From Neisseriaceae bacterium JH1-16 (lineage in GTDB: Bacteria > Pseudomonadota > Gammaproteobacteria > Burkholderiales > Chromobacteriaceae), in NCBI GenBank assembly GCA_025989215.1, contig JAPDNP010000001.1, forward strand, positions 1,129,032-1,193,031: a stretch of 64,000 nucleotides of DNA. Reading direction: 5' to 3'. Every line of letters begins with the position of its first letter. Position 1 is the first letter of the stretch. Shown piece by piece: positions 47,040-55,816 of this stretch. The translations under genes and the position numbers were made by a program. The notes beneath the pieces are model-generated. The model was not told where the DNA came from. It worked only from the letters and a program-made list of their open reading frames with translations, and did not search any database.

Positions 47040-48137
47040 TCACCCCTCTTTGACGAGCGTGGCCAGCGCCTCGTCCAGGGCACCTTCGAGCAAACCCATC
47101 TGCTCGACCGGCTCACCCTGGCCGAGTCGATCCAGCCGGGCCGATAGCACCGACAACACCGACGCGCGCAGCTTTTCAGCCAAGCCCTGCTGGCCGGCAC
47201 GCAAGGCGCCCAGTTGCTCGCTAGCCTGCAGCAAGCGATCGCCGGCGCGCCCGGTTTCCTGACGCGCCGCATCCAGTGCCGACTGCAACTCGAGAACGCG
47301 CCCATCCAGCGCCTCGACCTTGGCGCCGAGCCTGCCATTTTCGCGCTCGCGCTCGACCAGCCGCTCGCGCCATACCGTATCGACCTTGGCGCCATCGCGG
47401 CGCTGCTGCGCCAGCTCGTCCTCCAGCTTCTTCAGCGACTGCTTCATCGCCTGGCGCTCGTCCTCGATCTGCTCGTACAGCCGCACTCGCAAGCCTTCGA
47501 GACGCTCGTAGGCCAGCGCCTCGCGTTTGTCCGCCGTCTGCTTCTCCACTTGCACCCGCTCCTCTGCGCGCGCCTCGACCTCACCGACCCGCGCATCCGC
47601 ATCACGCTGCACCTCGCCTAGCTGCTTGCGAGAAGACTCGAGGCTCGCCGCCAGCGTCGCCAGATTGTCATCCTGAGCGGCTCGACGCGCCTCTTCGGCC
47701 GCCAACCTCTGTTCGAGCTCGGCGATACGGCCGGTTTTCAACTCCAGCTCGCGGCCGAGCGAAACCAGCGTCGCATCGTTTTCGGCCAACCTAGTCTGCA
47801 GCGCCTCCGTTTCTTCACGCAGCACAGCCACTTCGGCCTGCGCCTCGCTACGCACCGTCGCCAGCTCCACATCGGCCGCATCGCAGGCCTTCTGCCAAAT
47901 TTCCTCGAAGGCCTCGGCAAGGCCGCTCGGCCAGTCCGGGCGGCGCGATGACAGCGCCATCCGCGACAGGAAGTCCTGCCGCCACGCCTTCAGCGTGTTG
48001 TTGATCGTGGTATTCGAGCCGGTGCCCAGGCGGTTACGCACCTCGACCACCGTCGGCCAGACTCCTTCCCCGACCAGTTCGTACGCCGTTTGGCGTATCC
48101 GTGTGTAGATATCCATCGTCATCTGATTGCCGTCCAT
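47040..48137 (-). CDS. KfrA-like DNA-binding coiled-coil protein
   Basis: A 365-residue protein. Residues 8-90 form the KfrA-type N-terminal domain (IYTRIRQTAYELVGEGVWPTV, GTGSNTTINNTLKAWR), a DNA-binding module. Residues 95-340 are an almost unbroken heptad-repeat coiled coil rich in Glu, Arg, Gln and Leu. KfrA of IncP plasmids is a repressor with a scaffold-like coiled coil; chromosomal homologues have unclear roles. Met codons at 48122 and 48116 are possible alternative starts. It sits at the boundary of the accessory region, beside A/T-rich DNA. Confidence 0.82.
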   Translation of the reverse strand: MDGNQMTMDIYTRIRQTAYELVGEGVWPTVVEVRNRLGTGSNTTINNTLKAWRQDFLSRMALSSRRPDWPSGLAEAFEEIWQKACDAADVELATVRSEAQAEVAVLREETEALQTRLAENDATLVSLGRELELKTGRIAELEQRLAAEEARRAAQDDNLATLAASLESSRKQLGEVQRDADARVGEVEARAEERVQVEKQTADKREALAYERLEGLRVRLYEQIEDERQAMKQSLKKLEDELAQQRRDGAKVDTVWRERLVERERENGRLGAKVEALDGRVLELQSALDAARQETGRAGDRLLQASEQLGALRAGQQGLAEKLRASVLSVLSARLDRLGQGEPVEQMGLLEGALDEALATLVKEG

Positions 48138-48429
48138 TCGAGCGCAACCGCGCCGTTATTGCTGCCCCGCCAGAAACGCCGACTACGACAGGCATATCGG
48201 CCATTTCCCTATCGAGCGGCAGCATACCACAAACCACCTTCACATCATTATTCGTATATTACGTATTACATTATTTATTTACATATTCCATATATATTTT
48301 TCCGATAACTATACTTATCGGAAGTTATTGCAGTTGAAGCCCGCATCTCTACCCGAAAAAATTCACTCAAATAAAACTGTCACCTCTTTTCTCGGCACCG
48401 CTGCACAACCAAAGCGAAAGACGAACTTT
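48138..48429. other. A/T-rich stretch upstream of the KfrA-like gene
   Basis: About 290 bases without a supported gene, including a markedly A/T-rich run at 48240-48330. The composition differs sharply from the housekeeping DNA on the left and marks the start of the accessory region. It presumably holds the promoter of the KfrA-like gene. Confidence 0.55.
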
Positions 48430-49125
48430 CCCTTTCCTCATACGGACTTATGGGACGTGCACCATCTTTGGCGCGCGGCGGATGGCGTATCGATTCAGGA
48501 TGGCTCACTGCAGCTTGGCGCTGGCAATAGCCTCACGGCAGGCCCCGATGTCATAAGCCCCGTCTCCGCTCACCGAGAGCAGCGGCCCCTCGGCCAAAAT
48601 CTGGGCCAATCCACCGGAGCACGCCCACTCCGCCGCTGTAACTTCAATGACTCGAACCTCAAGAGTTTCAGTGTCGATACCCAAATACACCTTGCACCAT
48701 TGTCCACGGCAGTCGGCACCATACCTCTTGGTCTTCCACCCTCCCTCACCAAGCATCCTGATGCCGATGATGCCGGCCAGCAGGTGTAGGCCCGACGAGG
48801 TCGGGCTGGCACGGATCGTCACCGGCAACACTTTCTGATACCGGCACATCGTGCCGTAGTCAGGCACCGACCAATCTAGCCAGCCAGCTCGAACAGACTC
48901 TCGACAAAGCCCATCGCCTGTCGTAGTGCTAGCCCAAATAGGCATTCAATGGTGAGGCAGAGCCGTATCGACAAGAGCCCTGGGACACCCCGACTGCCTC
49001 GCTGCCGGCCCACGCCACGTGACACCCTTGTCTAGCCAGGTCGTCAGCGAACCTCGTTACGTCAAGGCAGCGTTGCAGGCCTTCCAATTCGTTGCGCGGC
49101 ACCTGGCCGAAGGCGGCTTACTCAC
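48430..49125 (-). pseudogene. Decayed IS5-family transposase
   Basis: Read on the minus strand from a GTG at 49125, the frames piece together an IS5-family transposase: VSKPPSARCRATNWKACNAA, then an in-frame TAA, RGSLTTWLDKGVTWRGPAAR, a frame change to CLFGLALRQAMGFVESL, another change at GWLDWSVPDYGT and the DDE-region phrases VYLGIDTETLEVRVIEV and SVSGDGAYDIGACREAIAS, then a stop. The C-terminal third after about residue 205 is missing or unreadable. No terminal inverted repeats or target duplication were found, so only an internal remnant is left. Confidence 0.85.
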
Positions 49126-49490
49126 GCCGCAAGCCTGCCGGATTCCAGCACCCAGAAACGGGGCGGAGTTCCGCAATAACGTCCTCAACCCCCTCGAAAA
49201 GCCTGACCCAACCACCCTCTTGCTGCGTGATTGGACGATCCAAAGCGCCTACCGTCACCAGGCAGGCATTCATCGTGTCGACAAACCATCCACCGAGTCC
49301 CGAACAGATCAACTCCCCCCATTACCGCGCCCTCCACAAGACTTAGGCAGGCAGACCATCCATCACCGCTTCTCGGGACAGACATTTCACCCCACTCCAG
49401 CTGGCCGCCGGCCATTTCACAGACTCTGCCACAGGCTTCAAGCAAGAAACTAATTTCTTAAAATTTAATTTTTCTTTATTTTTCAACATA
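49126..49490. other. Remnant region upstream of the transposase fragment
   Basis: About 365 bases with no gene I can support; open frames exist on both strands but have no recognisable product, and an A/T-rich run starts near 49440. Possibly further eroded mobile DNA. Confidence 0.45.
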
Positions 49491-49528
49491 TTACGTAATT
49501 TGTAATTATTGATTACAAGGAATATACT
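49491..49528 (+). promoter_or_regulatory. Promoter and operator of the MFS-amidohydrolase unit
   Basis: The element TTACGTAATTTGTAATTATT (49491-49510) contains the -35 box TTGTAA at 49500-49505. A 17-base spacer leads to the -10 TATACT at 49523-49528. The same 20 bases and the same -10 at the same distance occur at 55779-55816. The palindromic TTACGTAA and the repeated GTAATT half-sites suggest binding of the GntR/FCD regulator encoded between the two units. Confidence 0.78.
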
Positions 49529-49594
49529 GCAGCTGCGCACCGGGCATCGACCCACTCACAAGAAATCGCACAAGCTTTACAAAGGAGAAGTCAC

Positions 49595-50890
49595 ATGCAG
49601 CAAGTCTCAGACGCGGCGCTTTACGCCGGAAAGACGGGCATCAGATGGAAGATCTTCCTGATGATGCTGTTCCTCATCGCGCTGAACTATATCGACCGCG
49701 CTTCGCTGTCGGTCGCGATGCCACTGATCGCCAAGGAGTTCAACCTCGGGCCGGCCATGCAGGGGCTGTTGCTCAGTGCCTTCTTCTGGACCTACGCGAT
49801 GATGCAGATCCCCGGCGGCATGCTGGCGGACAAGTACAAACCACGCATCGTCATCGCCGCCGCGACCGTGCTCTGGGGCCTGTCGCAGATGCTGGCCGCG
49901 TTCTGCGGCAGCGCCACCACGCTCCTGCTCACCCGTCTCGGCCTGGGCCTGACCGAAGCGCCGATCATGCCGGCCGGCGGCAAGCTCAACGCCACCTGGA
50001 TGACCAAGAACGAGCGTGGCCGCGGCGCGACCTTGCTCGACGGTGGCGCCCCGCTGGGCGCAGCGCTCGGCGCGATCATCATCACCTGGCTGATCACCGC
50101 GCTGAACTCGTGGCGCCTCGCCTTCGTCATCGCCGGGGTCGCGACCATCATCGCGGGCATCTTCGCCTACCGCTTCATCCGCAACACGCCGCGCGAACAC
50201 CCGTCGGTCAACGAAGCCGAGGCCAACTACGTCGAAGACGCCCACGCCGCCGAGCACAGCAACGAGCCGGCCAACCTGTCCGGCCGCACCATGGACTTCA
50301 TCAAGTACCGCTCGGTGTGGTGCATGGCGCTGGGCTGGATGTGCTTCAACACGGTGTTCTACGGCCTGCTGACCTGGATGCCGAACTACCTGCACAAGGT
50401 GCACGGCTTCGACATCAAGCAGATGGGCGGCGCGACCTTCTTCATCTTCTTTTCGGGCTTCGTCGGTGAACTGGTCGGCGGATGGATCGCCGACAAGTGG
50501 AAAGACGCCGGCGCTTCGGCCAACCGCGTGATGCGCACACTGTTCAGCATCGCCGCGATCATCGCGACCGCCTCGATCTTCTCGGTCGCCTACGTCAAGG
50601 ACCCGCTGACCGTGGTCGTCCTGCTCTCGTCGACGCTGTTTTTCCTGCGCTGGTGCGGTCTGTTCTGGTGCGTGCCGTCCATCCTCGGCACCCGCAACAA
50701 GGTCGGCGTGCTCGGCGGCATCATGAATCTGGGCGGCAATATCGGTGGCATCAGCGTGCCGCTTATCGTCGGCCTGATCGTGCAGACCACAGGCTCCTAC
50801 TTCCTCGCCCTGATGTTCTTCGCGGCCGCCGGCATCGGCCTGCTGCTGTGCGCCAACGGCATCGACTACGAAAAGAAACTTCCCGTTTAA
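49595..50890 (+). CDS. MFS transporter, anion:cation symporter type
   Basis: A 431-residue inner-membrane importer with 12 hydrophobic helices. The N-terminal half has LNYIDRASLSVAMPLIAKEF and the loop 2-3 motif GGMLADKYKPR, both typical of the anion:cation symporter (ACS/phthalate-glucarate) family that takes up organic anions. AAAGGAGAAGTCAC precedes the ATG. It is the first gene of the cluster under the shared operator and presumably imports its substrate, an organic acid or its derivative. Confidence 0.9.
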   Translation: MQQVSDAALYAGKTGIRWKIFLMMLFLIALNYIDRASLSVAMPLIAKEFNLGPAMQGLLLSAFFWTYAMMQIPGGMLADKYKPRIVIAAATVLWGLSQMLAAFCGSATTLLLTRLGLGLTEAPIMPAGGKLNATWMTKNERGRGATLLDGGAPLGAALGAIIITWLITALNSWRLAFVIAGVATIIAGIFAYRFIRNTPREHPSVNEAEANYVEDAHAAEHSNEPANLSGRTMDFIKYRSVWCMALGWMCFNTVFYGLLTWMPNYLHKVHGFDIKQMGGATFFIFFSGFVGELVGGWIADKWKDAGASANRVMRTLFSIAAIIATASIFSVAYVKDPLTVVVLLSSTLFFLRWCGLFWCVPSILGTRNKVGVLGGIMNLGGNIGGISVPLIVGLIVQTTGSYFLALMFFAAAGIGLLLCANGIDYEKKLPV

Positions 50891-50953
50891 ACACGAGCGC
50901 TGCCTCCCCAAGGAGGCGGCCTTCACCAATGCCACCAATAACGAGATAGCCCC

Positions 50954-51682
50954 ATGAAAAAACGCACCCTCCTCGGCATGCTGACCCCATCCTCCAACAC
51001 CGCCCTCGAACCGATCACGAGCGCGATGGTTGCCCAACTGCCGGGTGTCAGCGCCCACTTCTCGCGCTTTACCGTGACCGAGATTTCGCTGTCCGACCGG
51101 GCGCTTGGCCAGTTCGACACCAGTAATATCATCCAGGCCGCCAAGCTGTTGGCCGATGCCAAGGTCGACGTGATCGCCTGGAACGGCACCTCGTCCGGCT
51201 GGCTGGGCTTCGACAAGGACCAGGAGCTGTGCCGCCAGATCACCGAAGCGACCGGCATCCCGGCCACCACCTCGGTGCTGGCGCTGAACGAGATCCTGGA
51301 GAAAACCGGCGTGAAGCAGTTCGGCCTGGTCAGTCCCTACCTTGAAGACGTGCAACAGAAGATTGTCGCCAACTACCGCGCTAACGGCATCGACTGCTCG
51401 GCCGAACACCACCTCGGCCTCAAGGTGAACTTCGAGTTCTCCGAAGTCAGCGAGGACACCCTGCGCGCGCAGATCCGCGAGGTCGCCAAACAGAATCCGG
51501 AAGCCATCACCACCTTCTGCACCAACCTGCACGCGGCGCATCTGGCCGACGAGATGGAACAGGAACTCGGCATTCCTCTCTATGACACGATTTCGACCGT
51601 GGTGTGGAAGTCGCTGAAGCTCGCAGGCTATGACACTACCCAGCTCAAGGGCTGGGGGCGCCTGTTCTCCGAAGTCGAATAA
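50954..51682 (+). CDS. AMDase / maleate isomerase-like enzyme (Asp/Glu racemase superfamily)
   Basis: A 242-residue protein with LGMLTPSSNTALEP at 7-20 and the C-terminal catalytic motif TFCTNLHAAHLADE with Cys189. In maleate isomerases and Asp/Glu racemases a first Cys lies in the equivalent of WNGTSSGW (76-83); here that position is Thr/Ser. One Cys in the C-terminal site only is the layout of arylmalonate decarboxylase, so decarboxylation or a one-base isomerisation is more likely than racemisation (inference). It lies between the MFS and the amidohydrolase genes. Confidence 0.78.
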   Translation: MKKRTLLGMLTPSSNTALEPITSAMVAQLPGVSAHFSRFTVTEISLSDRALGQFDTSNIIQAAKLLADAKVDVIAWNGTSSGWLGFDKDQELCRQITEATGIPATTSVLALNEILEKTGVKQFGLVSPYLEDVQQKIVANYRANGIDCSAEHHLGLKVNFEFSEVSEDTLRAQIREVAKQNPEAITTFCTNLHAAHLADEMEQELGIPLYDTISTVVWKSLKLAGYDTTQLKGWGRLFSEVE

Positions 51683-51693
51683 GCGAGACGGCA

Positions 51694-53109
51694 ATGACTA
51701 CCCTCTACGACCTGGTGATCCGCAATGCCGATGTTGTCACCGCCTCCGAACGCTACACCTGCGACATCGGGGTAAAAGACGGCACCGTCGTGGCACTCGG
51801 CCTGAATCTGGCTCCAGGCAGCCACGAGATCGATGCCACCGGCCTCATGGCGCTGCCCGGCGGCGTCGACGCGCACTGCCATCTCGACCAACCCTTGCCT
51901 GACGGGCTGAAGATGGCAGACGACTTCTTCACCGGCACTCGCGCCGCCGTCTGCGGTGGCACCACGACGGTGATCCCGTTCGCGGCGCAGGAGAAGGGGC
52001 AATCGCTGCAGGCGGCAGTCGACGACTACCATCGCCGCGCCGACGGCCGCGCGGTCACTGACTACGCCTTCCACCTGATCGTCACCGACCCGACACCCGA
52101 GGTCCTGGAGCGCGAATTGCCGGCGCTGATCGAGGCCGGCTACACCTCGTTCAAGATCTATATGACCTACGACGATCTGAAGCTCAACGACCGCGAGATC
52201 CTTGAGGTGATGGACGTCGCCCGCCGCCACCAGGCACTGGTGATGGTTCACGCCGAGAGCTCGGACTGCATCGCCTGGCTGACCGACAAGCTGATCGACG
52301 AAGGCCATCACGCGCCCAAATACCACGCCGTGTCACGCCCGGCAGTCGTCGAGCGCGAGGCGACGCACCGCGCGATCGCCTTCTCCGAACTGGTCGACGT
52401 ACCCATCCTGATCGTGCATGTCTCGGGCAAGGATGCGATCGAACAGATCGAGTGGGCACAGCGACGCGGCCTCAATATCTACGCCGAAACCTGCCCGCAA
52501 TACCTGTACCTGACCGCCGAAGACCTGGGCGGCGAGGACGGCTATCACGGCGCCAAGTGCGTGTGCAGCCCGCCACCGCGCGACTGCGATAGCCAAAAGG
52601 CGGTGTGGGGGGCGCTGAAGCGCGGTGTGTTCAGCGTGTTCTCGTCCGACCACGCGCCGTTTTCCTACGACGATCCGCAGGGCAAGAAGCCGGGCGGCGA
52701 GGAGGTCTCGTTCGAGCACATCCCGAACGGCATCCCGGGCATCGAGACCCGACTGCCGCTGCTGTTCGACGGTGTCGCGCGCGGCAAGCTGTCGCTCAAC
52801 AAGTTCGTCGAACTGACCTCGCTCAATCCCGCCAAGCTGTATGGCCTGTACCCGAGAAAAGGCACGATTTCCGTGGGCTCGGACGCCGACATCGTGCTGT
52901 GGGACCCGCAGCGCCAGGTGACGATTCACAACGCGGCGTTGCACCACAATGTCGACTACACGCCGTACGAGCACCGCACCGTGCAAGGTTGGCCGAAGCA
53001 TTGCCTGTCGCGCGGCGAACTGCTGGTCGAGAACGGCCGCTACCTAGAGCCCCAGGCCGGCCGCGGCCGCTTCCTGCCTGCCGGCAAGCCGCAATTGCTC
53101 GACCTCTGA
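51694..53109 (+). CDS. Dihydropyrimidinase/hydantoinase-like amidohydrolase
   Basis: Opens cyclic ureides or imides. The 471-residue TIM-barrel metalloenzyme carries the metal ligands His61 and His63 in GGVDAHCHLDQP, the carboxylated Lys near 154 in SFKIYMTY, His in MVHAES near 186, His in LIVHVSGKD and Asp in SSDHAPF. Length and motifs fit the dihydropyrimidinase/D-hydantoinase branch. The ring substrate is not predictable. It starts 11 bases after the preceding stop and 17 before the next gene, so it is in one operon. Confidence 0.9.
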   Translation: MTTLYDLVIRNADVVTASERYTCDIGVKDGTVVALGLNLAPGSHEIDATGLMALPGGVDAHCHLDQPLPDGLKMADDFFTGTRAAVCGGTTTVIPFAAQEKGQSLQAAVDDYHRRADGRAVTDYAFHLIVTDPTPEVLERELPALIEAGYTSFKIYMTYDDLKLNDREILEVMDVARRHQALVMVHAESSDCIAWLTDKLIDEGHHAPKYHAVSRPAVVEREATHRAIAFSELVDVPILIVHVSGKDAIEQIEWAQRRGLNIYAETCPQYLYLTAEDLGGEDGYHGAKCVCSPPPRDCDSQKAVWGALKRGVFSVFSSDHAPFSYDDPQGKKPGGEEVSFEHIPNGIPGIETRLPLLFDGVARGKLSLNKFVELTSLNPAKLYGLYPRKGTISVGSDADIVLWDPQRQVTIHNAALHHNVDYTPYEHRTVQGWPKHCLSRGELLVENGRYLEPQAGRGRFLPAGKPQLLDL

Positions 53110-53126
53110 AGAGTGAAAGGCCCGAA

Positions 53127-53885
53127 ATGAAGATCCTGGTAATCAACCCTAATATTTCCGACAGCGTATCCAAGCTGATCGAAGCGGAAGCACGCCGCAC
53201 CGCCTCGCCCGGCACCGAGATCGAGGTCGCGACCGCGCCCTTCGGCGTCGCCTACATCGAAACGCGCTTCGAGGCGCTGGTCGGCGGCTACGCCACGGCC
53301 TGCGTTGCGGCCGAGCACCACGGCAACTACGATGGCGTCGTGGTGGCCGCCTTCGGCGACCCCGGCCTACAGGGCATCAAAGAGTTGCTCGACGTGCCGG
53401 TGGTCGGGCTGACCGAATCGGCGCTGATGACCGCGGCGACGCTCGGACAGCGCTTCGCCATCATCGCGATCTCGTCGCGCATCAAGGCGTGGTACCGCGA
53501 GACGGTGGAGCGCAGCCATCTCGCCTCCCGGCTTACCAGCATCCGTTCGCTGGAAGAACCCTTGCGTGACATCGGTAGCGTCCAGCAGGACTACGCCGAG
53601 CGCCTGAAGGACCTGTGCAACCAGGTGGTCGACGAGGACGGAGCCGATGTCATCATCATCGCCGGAGCCCCTCTGGCCGGCTTGGCACGCGAGATCCGTG
53701 ACCAACTACCGGTGCCGGTGGTTGATGGCGTGTCGAGCGCGATCACCCAGCTCGAAGGGCTGATCCGCCTGCAGCCGAAGAAAGCCGTCAAGGGCAGCTT
53801 TACCCAGCCGCCGGTCAAGCCAAACAAAGGCCTACCCGAACCGCTCGAACGCCTGATGAGCACGACGCTGCGTAACGGTCTCTAG
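53127..53885 (+). CDS. Hydantoin racemase-like protein lacking both catalytic Cys
   Basis: A 252-residue Asp/Glu/hydantoin racemase family protein beginning MKILVINPNISDSVSKLI. The two conserved Cys positions of hydantoin and allantoin racemases are replaced: VVVAAFGDPG has Ala75 where the Cys of ACFGDPG stands, and IIIAGAPLAG has Gly180 where LGCAGM is expected. The only cysteines are Cys59 and Cys164, in other places. Classical two-base racemisation is therefore not expected. AAAGG lies before the ATG at 53127. It follows the amidohydrolase in the operon. Confidence 0.85.
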   Translation: MKILVINPNISDSVSKLIEAEARRTASPGTEIEVATAPFGVAYIETRFEALVGGYATACVAAEHHGNYDGVVVAAFGDPGLQGIKELLDVPVVGLTESALMTAATLGQRFAIIAISSRIKAWYRETVERSHLASRLTSIRSLEEPLRDIGSVQQDYAERLKDLCNQVVDEDGADVIIIAGAPLAGLAREIRDQLPVPVVDGVSSAITQLEGLIRLQPKKAVKGSFTQPPVKPNKGLPEPLERLMSTTLRNGL

Positions 53886-53953
53886 TTCATTGACGTGGTT
53901 CTTTTCTCCAAGCTTAGGGCCACTATGTGGCCCGCTTTTTTGGAAGATACCCT

Positions 53954-54799
53954 ATGAAAGTCGTGCATATCGCCCAAGCCGGGCGATGCTTCACCGCCCT
54001 ACTCGACCAGCAAGGCCAGCTCCACGACGCGAGCGCGCTGCTGTCGGCGTTTTCAGGCGTGCCTTACTCCGATGACTGGTTTGCCTGTATCGGCTCCGCC
54101 CCCATCGACTCGCTCCCTGTCGTGACGGGGCCGGTGCGTTACCTGCCTTGCGTGCAAGGCGTCGGCAAGTTCATCGGCATCGGCCTAAACTACCGCGACC
54201 ATGCAGCCGAAGCCGGGCTGGCGATACCGAAGCAGCCGATCGTGTTCGGCAAATGGACCAGCAGCCTCGCAGGCGCTCACGACCCTATCGTTCTACCACC
54301 GGGGTCGACCCACACCGACTGGGAGGTGGAGTTGGGCGTGGTGATCGGCAAGGCCGGGCGCGCCATTCCGATCGAGCAGGCGCTCGACCACATCGCGGGT
54401 TATTGCGTGGTCAACGACATCACCGAGCGGCGCTGGCAGGGCCTCGACGGGGGCCAATGGGCGCTGGCGAAGGGCGCCGACAGCTTTGGCCCGATCGGCC
54501 CATGGCTGGTCAGCCGCGACGAAATCGCCGACCCGAACGCGCTGGCCTTGTGGCTGGAAGTGGATGGTGTACGCCACCAGAACGGACACACGGCGGAAAT
54601 GATCTTTCCGGTGCCGGAGCTCATCGCCTATCTGAGCCGCTTCATGACGCTGGAGCCGGGCGATGTGATCGCCACCGGCACACCCGCGGGCGTCGGCATG
54701 GGCCATAAGCCGAGTGCGGTTTACCTGAAGCCCGGGCAGATTGTCAGACTGGGCGTCGAGGGCTTGGGCGTTCAAGAACACCGCGTCGAACAAGACTGA
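53954..54799 (+). CDS. Fumarylacetoacetate hydrolase (FAH) family protein
   Basis: A 281-residue FAH-fold enzyme that cleaves or decarboxylates a 2-oxo-acid. It shows GIGLNYRDHAAEAG near 76-88, the metal ligands Glu124 and Glu126 in TDWEVELGVVIG, Asp155 in VVNDITER and TGTPAGVGMG. FAH-family enzymes often finish catabolic pathways (hydratase, decarboxylase, acylpyruvase). GGAAG precedes the ATG at 53954. It is 68 bases after the racemase-like gene, with no terminator between. Confidence 0.9.
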   Translation: MKVVHIAQAGRCFTALLDQQGQLHDASALLSAFSGVPYSDDWFACIGSAPIDSLPVVTGPVRYLPCVQGVGKFIGIGLNYRDHAAEAGLAIPKQPIVFGKWTSSLAGAHDPIVLPPGSTHTDWEVELGVVIGKAGRAIPIEQALDHIAGYCVVNDITERRWQGLDGGQWALAKGADSFGPIGPWLVSRDEIADPNALALWLEVDGVRHQNGHTAEMIFPVPELIAYLSRFMTLEPGDVIATGTPAGVGMGHKPSAVYLKPGQIVRLGVEGLGVQEHRVEQD

Positions 54800-54810
54800 A
54801 ATGCGTGAGC

Positions 54811-54856
54811 CGGCGATGCGGCCTTGATGTCGCCTAACAGAGCGCCGGCATCGCCG
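54811..54856 (+). terminator. Stem-loop after the FAH gene
   Basis: CGGCGATGC and GCATCGCCG form a 9-bp stem over a 28-base loop, with no T run. A weak candidate for the operon end. Confidence 0.4.
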
Positions 54857-54977
54857 CCCCAAAGATTCGTTGTTTCTGTCACGGCAAGGATTTGACCGCC
54901 TTCGCGGCACAACCATGCAACTTACAACAGAGGCTGCTCGTTTCGCTGGCCCGGTTTAATGAACTTAGCCGACCGAT

Positions 54978-55685
54978 CTAGCTGTCGCCGATTGCCGCGC
55001 TTAAAGCCTTTAGCACTTCTTTTGCCGTATGTTCCGAGTGCTCGCGCAGCAGCCGCGCGAGCCGTTCGCCGTCCCGGGCAGACAGCGCAACAATAATTGC
55101 CGCATGTTCTTCTAGCGACTCTTTCCAGCGAAACACGTCGGCGTCGGCGTTGGCGATGCCGCGCGCCCTGTGGATCTTGCTCATCAAAGAGGAGTACAGG
55201 TTGGCCAGCACCTGATTGCCGGTCGCGTCGACGATCAACTGGTGAACCTCCTGGTTGACGCGGTAATAAGCGGAGCGCTTCCCATCGCGGTGAAAAGCCT
55301 CCATCTGCCGATGCAGGCTTTCCAGCTTCGCCAGCTCATTGACGGTAATACGCTCTGCGGCGAAGCGCCCTGCCGTTTCCTCCAGCCCGTGCAGCACTTC
55401 AAAGATCGACGCGATTTCCTCTTGGTCTATTGGCGCGACACGAAAACCCATGTGTTGGCGATGTGTCACGTGCCCCTCCGTGACCAACGTTTTCAGTGCC
55501 TCACGCAATGGTGTCTTGGAGATATCGAACTGTTCGCATAGCGCCTTTTCGTCGATGTGCTCACCAGGAGCGAGCTCCCCCTCCAGGATCATTTCGCGCA
55601 AGCGCGCTGCGGTGGCGGCATACATGCCAGCTCCGCGCAAGCTAGAGCGCCGCCGAGGGCTGGTGGACTTCACCTTTACGTCCAT
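54978..55685 (-). CDS. GntR-family regulator with FCD domain
   Basis: A 235-residue repressor. The winged helix lies at about residues 20-85 (LREMILEGELAPGEHIDEKALCEQFDISKTPLREALKTLV), followed by the helical FCD ligand domain with the metal-binding set: NQEVHQLI, EEHAAI and REHSEH. The ligand is usually an organic acid. It lies between the two units that share the TTACGTAATTTGTAATTATT element and points away from the second one, so it is the prime candidate for the common regulator. Confidence 0.9.
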   Translation of the reverse strand: MDVKVKSTSPRRRSSLRGAGMYAATAARLREMILEGELAPGEHIDEKALCEQFDISKTPLREALKTLVTEGHVTHRQHMGFRVAPIDQEEIASIFEVLHGLEETAGRFAAERITVNELAKLESLHRQMEAFHRDGKRSAYYRVNQEVHQLIVDATGNQVLANLYSSLMSKIHRARGIANADADVFRWKESLEEHAAIIVALSARDGERLARLLREHSEHTAKEVLKALSAAIGDS

Positions 55686-55778
55686 GTTTCGACCTTCCTA
55701 TTACGTTATCTCCCCACATTGTCTTACCAGAACAAAATCCGCACAAACAAAATTAAAATACGTATAAAAAACAATAAT

Positions 55779-55816
55779 TTACGTAATTTGTAATTATTTA
55801 TTAAGTATCATATACT
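55779..55816 (+). promoter_or_regulatory. Promoter and operator of the serine-hydrolase/porin unit
   Basis: The identical element TTACGTAATTTGTAATTATT at 55779-55798 covers the -35 TTGTAA (55788-55793). A 17-base spacer precedes the -10 TATACT (55811-55816), the same geometry as at 49491-49528. Beyond these 20 bases the two regions share ATTA and ATATACTG, but not the spacer sequence in general, so selection on the site is more likely than a recent copy. Confidence 0.78.

Noticed and set aside
48505-48945. Separate intact small protein gene inside the transposase remnant
   Set aside because: Its translation is an internal part of an IS5-family transposase, joined to pieces in other frames on both sides.
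49019-49453. Plus-strand 144-codon frame upstream of the MFS gene
   Set aside because: No ribosome site or family, and it overlaps the transposase pseudogene start on the other strand.
49607-51694. 695-codon open frame on the minus strand across the MFS and AMDase-like genes
   Set aside because: Antisense shadow; the plus-strand genes have ribosome sites, conserved motifs and operon spacing.
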